The notes under the pieces were generated by a model. That model ran no database searches, was not told the DNA's origin, and saw only the letters and a program-made list of their open reading frames with translations. DNA of 5,323 bases from an uncultured Clostridia bacterium (lineage in GTDB: Bacteria > Bacillota > Clostridia > TANB77 > CAG-508). The position numbers and the translations under genes were made by a program. The stretch is taken from NCBI GenBank assembly GCA_947631385.1, contig CANRLE010000070.1, forward strand, positions 1-5,323. Reading direction: 5' to 3'. Positions 1-5,323 of this stretch are shown here, piece after piece. The first letter of the stretch is position 1. Every line of letters begins with the position of its first letter.

Positions 1-687
1 AGGTAGATATTTAAATATCATTTGAATTGCCTTCATATGAAACATATCAGACATTTCATTATGAGCTGCTGTGATATATCCTTCGACTGCATGAGTCAAT
101 GCATCCATTCCTGTTGCAGCTGCTAAACTTTTTGGCATAGAAGCCATTAATTCTGAATCAACAATAGATAGAATTGGAATATCATTAGGATCTACACATA
201 CCATTTTTATTTTTTCATCTTCATCTGTTATAACATAATTGATTGTTACTTCTGCAGCTGTTCCAGCTGTAGTTGGAAGTGCTATTACTGGCATTCCCTT
301 ATTTTCAGTATTAGACAATCCATTTAAAGATTTAATGTCAGCTCTATCTGGATTTGTCATAACAATAGAAATTCCTTTTGCTGTATCAATGCTTGAACCT
401 CCTCCAACAGCAACAATTACATCTGCTTTAGCCGTTTTACAAGCTTTTACACCATCAGTTACATTTTTTATAGTTGGATTTGGTTTTATTTTTGAATATA
501 GTTTATAATGTATTTTTGCCTTTTTTAATATTTCCTCAATTTTTGCAGTCACACCAGCTTCTACTAAAGCCTCATCACTAACTAATAATACTTTTGAAAA
601 TCCTCTTTTCTTGATTTCTGTAACAAGTTCTTCTCTTGCTCCTTTTCCAAAATAAGATGTTTCATTTAGCACAAATTTTGTTGACAT
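1..687 (-). CDS. fucO: FucO-like iron-containing alcohol dehydrogenase (lactaldehyde/1,2-propanediol oxidoreductase type), 3' end outside window
   Basis: The 229 visible codons, with no stop, are the N-terminal 60% of a group III iron-dependent alcohol dehydrogenase (family usually about 380 residues). These cytosolic enzymes reduce an aldehyde with NADH; FucO converts lactaldehyde to 1,2-propanediol. The NAD-binding glycine loop GGGSSIDTAK is at residues 95-104. The segment PTTAGTAAEVTINYVITDE and the following VCVDPNDIP are nearly identical to E. coli FucO as I remember it. ATGMDALTHAVEGYIT contains Asp195 and His199, matching the first two metal ligands (Asp196 and His200 of FucO); the two later His ligands lie outside the window. 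The start (MSTKFVLNE) fits the FucO N-terminus, and AAAGGAGG sits 10 bases upstream. The gene begins 30 bases after pfkA, so it is probably co-transcribed. FucO-like sequence does not prove lactaldehyde as substrate; a general ethanol or butanol dehydrogenase role is possible. Confidence 0.9.
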   Translation of the reverse strand, partial: MSTKFVLNETSYFGKGAREELVTEIKKRGFSKVLLVSDEALVEAGVTAKIEEILKKAKIHYKLYSKIKPNPTIKNVTDGVKACKTAKADVIVAVGGGSSIDTAKGISIVMTNPDRADIKSLNGLSNTENKGMPVIALPTTAGTAAEVTINYVITDEDEKIKMVCVDPNDIPILSIVDSELMASMPKSLAAATGMDALTHAVEGYITAAHNEMSDMFHMKAIQMIFKYLP

Positions 688-717
688 TTTTTTCTTTCCT
701 CCTTTATCAAAACATAA

Positions 718-1863
718 TTAATCACCTAAGTTAATGCCTATATCTCGAGCTGTTTTTACTAAATCATGGTCCATATTTACTTTCCTTATATTACTTTCTT
801 CTGTATTTCCTGATACGGCACCAATCTTAGTATTTTTTCCTACCACTTCTTCTAGTGATACACAATCTAATTTTCCGTTTTTAATGACAACTAGTGTTCC
901 AAATTTGCCTTCTAGTGCAAGTTGCATTGCTTTTGTTCCATACTTTGTTGAAAGTACTCTGTCAAATGCTGTTGGTGTTCCTCCTCTTTGCATGTAACCT
1001 AATGTTGTATTTCTTGCTTCTAATCCTGTTAATTTTTCTAGTTCTTGAGCTACAACTTGTCCAACTCCTCCTAATTTTGTGTTATCTACTCCTGCTCCAT
1101 TATTTCTTGTTCCCATAACTGTTATATCGCCACCAATTGGCTTTGCTCCTTCTGCTACAACTACTATGCTGAAATTCTTTCCTCTTTTTCTTCTATTTTC
1201 TATTTTTTCTGCAACACGATTAATGTCATAAGGAATTTCTGGAATTAAAGCGACATCAGCACCTCCAGCTATCGCTGCTTCTAATGCTATCCAACCTGCA
1301 TATCTTCCCATAACTTCTAGTACCATAATACGATGATGAGTTGCACCTGTTGTGTGTAATCTATCTAAAGCTTCCATTGCAACTGATACTGCTGTATTGT
1401 ATCCAAAAGTAATTTCTGTACAAGCAACGTCATTGTCTATTGTTTTTGGAACTCCTATTACATTAACTCCCTTTGTAGAAAAGTCCCTTGCTGATTTTTG
1501 AGTTCCATCTCCTCCTAAAGTAAAAATACAATCAAATCCAAAATCTTTAATATTTTGAATAGCTTGTTCTGACATATCTTGGTATTCTATGCTACCATCC
1601 TCTTTTACTATTTTATAGTTAAATAAATTGGCATTTGTTGAAGAACCTATAATTGAACCACCTTTTGGTAAAATTCCAATTGCTTCTCCATCTGCAGCTG
1701 TTGATAATTTTTCAAAATCTTTTTTTAAGAGCCCATTATAGCCATCCATGATTCCATAACATTCTACATCATGATTTTCTGCTGTTTTAACAATTGCCCT
1801 AATAACTGCATTAAAGCCTGATACATCTCCTCCATTAGCTAATATTCCTACTTTTTTTAACAT
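718..1863 (-). CDS. pfkA: 6-phosphofructokinase, long form with Gly/Lys donor-site signature
   Basis: Phosphorylates fructose 6-phosphate to fructose 1,6-bisphosphate, the committed step of glycolysis, in the cytosol. Motifs line up with E. coli PfkA: GGD at 11-13, KGGSIIGSS at 67-75, GGDG at 117-120, PKTIDND at 139-145 (catalytic Asp143, equivalent to Asp127), Arg178, MGR at 185-187, EGA at 238-240, and GYMQRGG at 289-295. At the two donor-discriminating positions it has Gly120 (E. coli 104) and Lys140 (E. coli 124), a mixed combination, so ATP versus pyrophosphate use is not settled. E. coli Arg72 aligns with Thr76, and His249 with Tyr290. At 381 residues it is about 60 longer than E. coli PfkA. 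The extra length is a roughly 12-residue insertion before GGDG, about 25 residues between 240 and 284, and a longer tail. It starts one base after the ackA copy 2 stop and is probably translationally coupled to it. Confidence 0.95.
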   Translation of the reverse strand: MLKKVGILANGGDVSGFNAVIRAIVKTAENHDVECYGIMDGYNGLLKKDFEKLSTAADGEAIGILPKGGSIIGSSTNANLFNYKIVKEDGSIEYQDMSEQAIQNIKDFGFDCIFTLGGDGTQKSARDFSTKGVNVIGVPKTIDNDVACTEITFGYNTAVSVAMEALDRLHTTGATHHRIMVLEVMGRYAGWIALEAAIAGGADVALIPEIPYDINRVAEKIENRRKRGKNFSIVVVAEGAKPIGGDITVMGTRNNGAGVDNTKLGGVGQVVAQELEKLTGLEARNTTLGYMQRGGTPTAFDRVLSTKYGTKAMQLALEGKFGTLVVIKNGKLDCVSLEEVVGKNTKIGAVSGNTEESNIRKVNMDHDLVKTARDIGINLGD

Positions 1864-1864
1864 A

Positions 1865-3079
1865 CTAAAAATCCTCCTTATTATGTTCCTTCTTAACTAG
1901 TCTTTGAGTTTCTTTTGCAATCATTAATTCTTCATCTGTTGGAATAACATACACTTTTACTTTTGATTCTGGTTTAGAAATTAATTTTTCTTCTGACCTT
2001 ATATTATTTGCTTCTGTATCAATTTCTACTCCCATAAATCTTAGTTGTTCACAAATTCCTTTTCTAATATTGATTTGATTTTCACCAACACCGCCCGTAA
2101 ATACAATGTAATCAATGCCATTCATAGCTACTGCATATTTTGCAATATAACTTGCTACTGCGTATTTAAAATTATCCATTGCAATTATTGCTTTTTCTTC
2201 TCCATTATTAGCTGCAGCTTCAATTTCTCTAAAGTCTGGTGCTAATCCTGATATACCTTGAACTCCAGATTGTTTGTTTAAAATTTTCTCCATTTCGTCT
2301 GCTGATATTTTTTCTTTTTTCATTATATAAATTAATATTGATGGGTCTAAATCTCCACTTCTTGTTACCATAGGAATTCCTCCAAGTGGTGTTAATCCCA
2401 TACTAGTATCAACAGATTTTCCTCCATCTATTGCACATATACTAGAACCTTGTCCTAAGTGACATGTAACTATTTTCATGTTTTCAATTGGTTTGTTTTC
2501 AATTTCAGCTAATCTTCTTGAAACAAACATGTGTGATGTTCCATGAAATCCATATTTTCTTACACCATATTTTTTATAATATTCATAAGGAATTGGATAA
2601 ATATATCTTTGTTTTGGAATTGATTGATGAAAAGCTGTGTCAAATACTCCTACCATTGGTTTATTTGGCATTACATTTTTACATGCTTCAATTCCTAAAA
2701 TGCATGCTGGATTGTGTAATGGTGCTAAATCAGAGCATTCTTTTAAAACATCTACTACTGTATCATCAATTATTACAGATTCAGCAATTTTTTCTCCTCC
2801 ATGTACTAATCTATGTCCTATCGCATTAATTTCATCTAAACTATCTATTACTTTATATTCTGGATTAGTTAATTGTTCTAAAGCAAATTCAATTGCTTCA
2901 GTATGGTTGTATGCTGGATTATTTATTTGTATTTTTTGTCCATTTACTTTGTGTGTGATGAATGCCTCTTTTTCTCCTATTCTTTCATATTTTCCTGATG
3001 CTAATACTTCTTCTTTTTCCATATCAATTAATTGATATTTTAATGATGAACTACCACAGTTTAATACTAATATTTTCAT
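1865..3079 (-). CDS. ackA: Acetate kinase, copy 2
   Basis: Transfers phosphate between acetyl phosphate and ADP, giving acetate and ATP; cytosolic, and the partner of Pta. At 404 residues it has family length plus a short tail. Family residues are present (numbering here is one less than Methanosarcina thermophila from about residue 90): Asn7, Ser10 and Ser12 in NCGSSS, Arg90, His122, Asp147, His179 in FHGTSH, Arg240 in TRSGD, the nucleotide loop FTGGVGEN at 327-334, and Glu383 or Glu384 in TDEEL. The acetate pocket residues Val92, Leu121, Phe178 and Pro231 are kept, which favours acetate over larger acyl groups. It aligns without gaps to copy 1 over 396 residues at about 62% identity (246 matches counted by eye). 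Differences include Cys8, Val238 before the TRSGD loop, and eight extra C-terminal residues that carry the pfkA ribosome site. Its own ribosome site, AAAGGA 10 bases before ATG, is weaker than those of its neighbours. Propionate kinase activity is a less likely alternative. Confidence 0.95.
   Translation of the reverse strand: MKILVLNCGSSSLKYQLIDMEKEEVLASGKYERIGEKEAFITHKVNGQKIQINNPAYNHTEAIEFALEQLTNPEYKVIDSLDEINAIGHRLVHGGEKIAESVIIDDTVVDVLKECSDLAPLHNPACILGIEACKNVMPNKPMVGVFDTAFHQSIPKQRYIYPIPYEYYKKYGVRKYGFHGTSHMFVSRRLAEIENKPIENMKIVTCHLGQGSSICAIDGGKSVDTSMGLTPLGGIPMVTRSGDLDPSILIYIMKKEKISADEMEKILNKQSGVQGISGLAPDFREIEAAANNGEEKAIIAMDNFKYAVASYIAKYAVAMNGIDYIVFTGGVGENQINIRKGICEQLRFMGVEIDTEANNIRSEEKLISKPESKVKVYVIPTDEELMIAKETQRLVKKEHNKEDF
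1871..1879 (-). promoter_or_regulatory. Ribosome binding site of pfkA, inside the end of ackA copy 2
   Basis: The minus strand reads AAGGAGGAT here. AAGGAGG is an almost perfect anti-16S match, ending 9 bases before the pfkA ATG at 1861-1863. The same bases are codons Lys401-Glu402-Asp403 of ackA copy 2, whose TAG stop (1865-1867) is separated from the pfkA ATG by one base. This supports the chosen pfkA start and suggests that ribosomes finishing ackA copy 2 promote pfkA initiation. Confidence 0.85.
2541..2578. repeat. 38-bp identical direct repeat, copy in ackA copy 2
   Basis: These 38 bases are identical to 4579-4616 and in the same orientation. They encode the conserved YKKYGVRKYGFHG region of both acetate kinases, which includes the catalytic His179. 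The identity covers every third codon position, although the two proteins are only about 62% identical overall. The partner lies 2038 bases away. Confidence 0.85.
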
Positions 3080-3111
3080 TTTCTAATTTTCCTTTCTTTG
3101 ATGAAATTTTG

Positions 3112-3903
3112 TTATATTTCTGTAATTGAAACAATATTATATATTTCATCTTCGTTTAATTCTAATACTATTCTTAAATTTGCATCTAATTCTTTGCAAT
3201 CTTCCTTTATTCTATTCATACTTTCAGCATAATTTTTAAGTAATTCTTCATAATTTCCTACAGTGTATGATTTTATTTCATTATCATTGATGTCATATAG
3301 TACTACTCTATCTATATTTCCATCTTCATTTGTTTGCTCTTCTATTCTGTATTCAACAATATCTAGAGTTACTTGATTTTCATCTTCCTTTACATCTTTT
3401 ATAGCAAACTCTAAATAATCTCCATCATAATATTCCTCATCAATTGTATATTGATCCATTTCTTTATTATATGTTAGCCCATATCCTCCCTCTTTTGGAA
3501 ATTCAATAGTAAAATTATTACCATATAGAATTTTAGCAACATCATTAATTTCGTCATAATCTATTTCTTCTTTGTCCAAAAATGAAAACATACCTTTGAC
3601 ATTTCCCCATATCCATTCAGGACTAGCTTCATTTATATCTTTAAACATAGGTAAATCTTTTCCTATCCATGTGCACATTGTTTCAATATACTCTTCTGGT
3701 GTTTGATCTAAATAGTTTATTAATTCTGTTTTGTCTTCCTCTTTTATTTTCTCTACTTGTCTAGATAATTTTTCTATTGTTTTTTCTTTATTTGAATTGA
3801 TATTAAACACTAATACTAGTATTAAAGCAATTGTAACTATTGCTAATAACACAGCTAAAGTAATTATAATAATATTTTTATTATCTTTTTGGTTATTACC
3901 CAT
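3112..3903 (-). CDS. Hypothetical single-pass membrane-anchored protein, acidic extracytoplasmic domain
   Basis: I do not recognise this 263-residue protein. Residues 1-10 are polar with Lys6 and Lys9. A continuous hydrophobic segment at 11-34 follows (IIIITLAVLLAIVTIALILV and on), then a charged, probably helical stretch at 38-62 rich in Lys and Glu. The rest is soluble, very acidic and Asn/Asp/Glu/Tyr-rich, with two cysteines (77 and 236). Strand-like segments around 163-215 (EFAIKD, VTLDIVEYRIE, RVVLYDIND) suggest a small beta-containing domain between helical parts. No lipobox follows the hydrophobic segment and no good cleavage site is evident, so a type II (N-in, C-out) signal anchor is the best reading. 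The start is supported by TAGGAGGA 7 bases upstream. It lies 23 bases after ackA copy 1 and 32 bases before ackA copy 2, so it is almost certainly co-transcribed. The bulk of the protein would lie outside the cytosol, away from the neighbouring enzymes, so no function can be inferred from position. Confidence 0.85.
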   Translation of the reverse strand: MGNNQKDNKNIIIITLAVLLAIVTIALILVLVFNINSNKEKTIEKLSRQVEKIKEEDKTELINYLDQTPEEYIETMCTWIGKDLPMFKDINEASPEWIWGNVKGMFSFLDKEEIDYDEINDVAKILYGNNFTIEFPKEGGYGLTYNKEMDQYTIDEEYYDGDYLEFAIKDVKEDENQVTLDIVEYRIEEQTNEDGNIDRVVLYDINDNEIKSYTVGNYEELLKNYAESMNRIKEDCKELDANLRIVLELNEDEIYNIVSITEI

Positions 3904-3926
3904 TTTAAATTCCTCCTAAATATTAA

Positions 3927-5117
3927 TTACCTTACCAATTCCAACGTTTCTCTTGCAATCATTAATTCTTCATTAGTTGGAACTATATATATTTTTACTT
4001 TTGAATCTTTGCTTGAAATTTCTGCTTCTTCACCTTTAATTTGATTTTTCTCGTCATCTAGCTTAACACCCAAAAATTCTAATTGGTTACAAATAGCCTT
4101 CCTAGAAATAGGTCCTTTTTCTCCAATTCCTGCTGTAAATGTTAAGACATCAATTCCTCCCATAGCAACCGCACATCTTGCAACATATGAAGCAGTTAGA
4201 TAATGGAATACATCTAATGCTAACTGTGCATGATATCCACCAGCATTTGCTTCTGTTTCAATATCTCTCATATCAACAGAAACTCCTGAAATTCCATATA
4301 TACCAGACTCTCTATTTAAAATAAAATTCATATCATCTGGTGACAAATTTTCCTTTTGCATTAAATATGTAAGAATAGATGGGTCTACATCTCCACTTCT
4401 GCTTCCCATAGGAATTCCACCAAGTGGTGTTAATCCCATACTTGTTTCAATAGATTTTCCGTCTTTAATAGCACATACACTACATCCCTGTCCCAAATGG
4501 CAATTTACAATCTTTAAATCTTTAATATCTTTTCCCATAATCTCTGCCACACGACTTGATACATATTGGTGAGAAGTACCATGAAATCCATATTTTCTTA
4601 CACCATATTTTTTATAGTATTGATATGGAATTGCATAAATATACTTTTCTTTTGGTATTGTTTGATGAAATGCAGTATCAAATACAGCCACCATCTTCAT
4701 ATCTGGTACTATTTTTTTACAAGCTTCAATTCCCAAAATACAAGCAGGATTATGAAGTGGTGCTAAATCAGAACATTTCTTTATTTCTTCAATTACATCA
4801 TTAGTTATTAGTACTGAACTTGTAAATCTTTCTCCACCATGTACTACTCTATGACCAATTCCACTTAATTCATCTAAACTTTTGATAACTCCGTAATGAT
4901 CATTTGTTAACCTATTTAAAACAAAGCTAATTGCTTGTTCATGATTTTTGGCTGGGTGTTCAAATTTGTGTTTCATATCTCCTACTTTGTGTGTTAAGAA
5001 TGAATTTGGTTGACCAATTCTTTCAAAATATCCCTTTGCCATTACTTCTTCTGTATCCATATCAATTACTTGATATTTTAATGATGAACTTCCTGAATTT
5101 AAGACTAAGATTTTCAT
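3927..5117 (-). CDS. ackA: Acetate kinase, copy 1 (next to pta)
   Basis: Catalyses acetyl phosphate + ADP to acetate + ATP, completing the Pta-AckA route. Length 396 is typical. It has Asn7, Ser10 and Ser12 in NSGSSS, Arg90, His122 in LAPLHNPA, Asp147 in VFDTAFH, His179 in GFHGTSH, Arg240 in MGSRSGD, FTAGIGEK at 327-334, and PTNEELMIARE at 380-390. The acetate pocket residues Val92, Leu121, Phe178 and Pro231 are all present. The phosphate loop reads HLGQG at 207-211, where the usual motif is HLGNG, and copy 2 has the same Gln210. The nucleotide loop ends in Lys334 rather than the usual Asn. AAAGGAG lies 6 bases before the ATG. The gene starts 55 bases after the pta stop, and that gap contains a strong hairpin. 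Position beside pta and the canonical Gly238 make it the better candidate for the housekeeping acetate kinase. Confidence 0.97.
   Translation of the reverse strand: MKILVLNSGSSSLKYQVIDMDTEEVMAKGYFERIGQPNSFLTHKVGDMKHKFEHPAKNHEQAISFVLNRLTNDHYGVIKSLDELSGIGHRVVHGGERFTSSVLITNDVIEEIKKCSDLAPLHNPACILGIEACKKIVPDMKMVAVFDTAFHQTIPKEKYIYAIPYQYYKKYGVRKYGFHGTSHQYVSSRVAEIMGKDIKDLKIVNCHLGQGCSVCAIKDGKSIETSMGLTPLGGIPMGSRSGDVDPSILTYLMQKENLSPDDMNFILNRESGIYGISGVSVDMRDIETEANAGGYHAQLALDVFHYLTASYVARCAVAMGGIDVLTFTAGIGEKGPISRKAICNQLEFLGVKLDDEKNQIKGEEAEISSKDSKVKIYIVPTNEELMIARETLELVR
4579..4616. repeat. 38-bp identical direct repeat, copy in ackA copy 1
   Basis: Partner of 2541-2578. Recombination between the two copies would fuse the kinase genes into one and delete the membrane-protein gene between them, so the pair is a potential site of deletion or gene conversion. 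Confidence 0.85.
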
Positions 5118-5135
5118 TTTTTTCTCCTTTCAATC

Positions 5136-5164
5136 AAGGATTTGGGGACGGCCCCATAATCCTT
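5136..5164. repeat. GC-rich imperfect palindrome (hairpin) between pta and ackA
   Basis: On the plus strand the left arm AAGGATTTGGGG (5136-5147) pairs with CCCCA (5152-5156) and AATCCTT (5158-5164). This makes 12 base pairs with one bulged T at 5157 and a four-base ACGG loop. The core is entirely G/C in otherwise AT-rich DNA. In the operon transcript it forms just after the pta stop and ends 6 bases upstream of the ackA ribosome site. No U-run follows on the minus strand, so it does not look like a normal intrinsic terminator. It could be an mRNA stability or processing element, or a remnant of a dispersed palindromic repeat. Confidence 0.8.
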
Positions 5165-5172
5165 ATTTAATT

Positions 5173-5323
5173 TTACTGCTGTGCTTGAACTGCTGTAATT
5201 GCTATTACTCCTGCTATATCTTTGCTACTGCATCCTCTTGATAAATCATTGACTGGCTTGCTAATACCTTGACAAAGTGGTCCGTATGCTTCTGCATGTC
5301 CAAGTCGCTGTACTAATTTATAT
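5173..5323 (-). CDS. pta: Phosphate acetyltransferase (phosphotransacetylase), C-terminal end only
   Basis: The last 49 codons plus TAA of Pta, which converts acetyl-CoA and phosphate to acetyl phosphate and CoA in the cytosol. The visible tail, with GHAEAYGPLCQGISKPVNDL followed by SRGCSSKDIAGVIAITAVQAQ, is the characteristic conserved C-terminus of the family, including the Lys-Pro-Val-Asn-Asp-Leu-Ser-Arg-Gly run that helps form the active-site cleft. The start lies beyond the window edge. It is directly upstream of ackA copy 1, the standard pta-ackA order, and feeds acetyl phosphate to the kinases. Confidence 0.95.
   Translation of the reverse strand, partial: YKLVQRLGHAEAYGPLCQGISKPVNDLSRGCSSKDIAGVIAITAVQAQQ

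Noticed and set aside
239..508. Plus-strand open frame of 89 codons
   Set aside because: It lies antisense to the clearly conserved dehydrogenase, has no ribosome site, and its protein has no recognisable features; it is a shadow of the minus-strand gene.
2488..3035. Two overlapping plus-strand open frames of 113 and 132 codons
   Set aside because: Both are antisense to ackA copy 2, overlap each other in different frames, and show the Leu/Phe/Cys-rich or low-information composition of reverse-strand AT-rich genes.
1865..3079. Copy 2 as a butyrate or propionate kinase
   Set aside because: It aligns without gaps to AckA and keeps Val92, Leu121, Phe178 and Pro231 of the acetate pocket; propionate kinases such as TdcD tend to have a smaller residue at the Val position.
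3080..3111. Internal promoter or terminator before ackA copy 2
   Set aside because: The 32-base gap holds only a modest ribosome site; no paired -35/-10 boxes and no stable hairpin are visible.
5136..5164. Intrinsic terminator ending pta transcription
   Set aside because: The stem is strong, but the minus-strand sequence after it is GATTGAAAGGAG, with no U-run, and ackA begins at once. On the plus strand, ATTTAATTTT follows, but no plus-strand gene exists to terminate.

Overview
The window looks like part of a chromosome from a low-GC, fermentative, anaerobic-type Bacillota (Clostridia or a related gut lineage). The evidence is strongly AT-rich DNA, strong AGGAGG-type ribosome sites, a pta-ackA pair, a FucO-like iron alcohol dehydrogenase, and codon choice rich in A/T third positions. 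The genus cannot be fixed from the sequence alone.

All genes lie on the minus strand with gaps of 1 to about 55 bases, so the window reads as one central-carbon/fermentation operon transcribed from high to low coordinates. In transcription order it holds: the last 49 codons of phosphotransacetylase (pta, 5173-5323, 5' end outside the window); a GC-rich hairpin in the pta-ackA gap (5136-5164); acetate kinase copy 1 (3927-5117); a single-pass membrane-anchored protein of unknown function (3112-3903); acetate kinase copy 2 (1865-3079); a 6-phosphofructokinase with an atypical nucleotide/phosphate-donor signature (718-1863); and the N-terminal 229 codons of a FucO-type lactaldehyde/propanediol dehydrogenase (1-687, 3' end outside the window).

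Together the enzymes cover the committed step of glycolysis (Pfk), acetyl-CoA to acetate with ATP formation (Pta and two AckA), and an NADH-consuming reductive branch (FucO-like). This is a plausible set for balancing ATP yield against redox.

The points most worth a second look are the two diverged acetate kinase genes in one operon flanking an unknown membrane protein, the Gly/Lys signature of the phosphofructokinase, the palindrome after pta, and the tight coupling of pfkA to ackA copy 2. No RNA gene, CRISPR array, transposase or phage gene was seen. No gene-free stretch exceeds 60 bases. I found no convincing evidence of a wholly new system.
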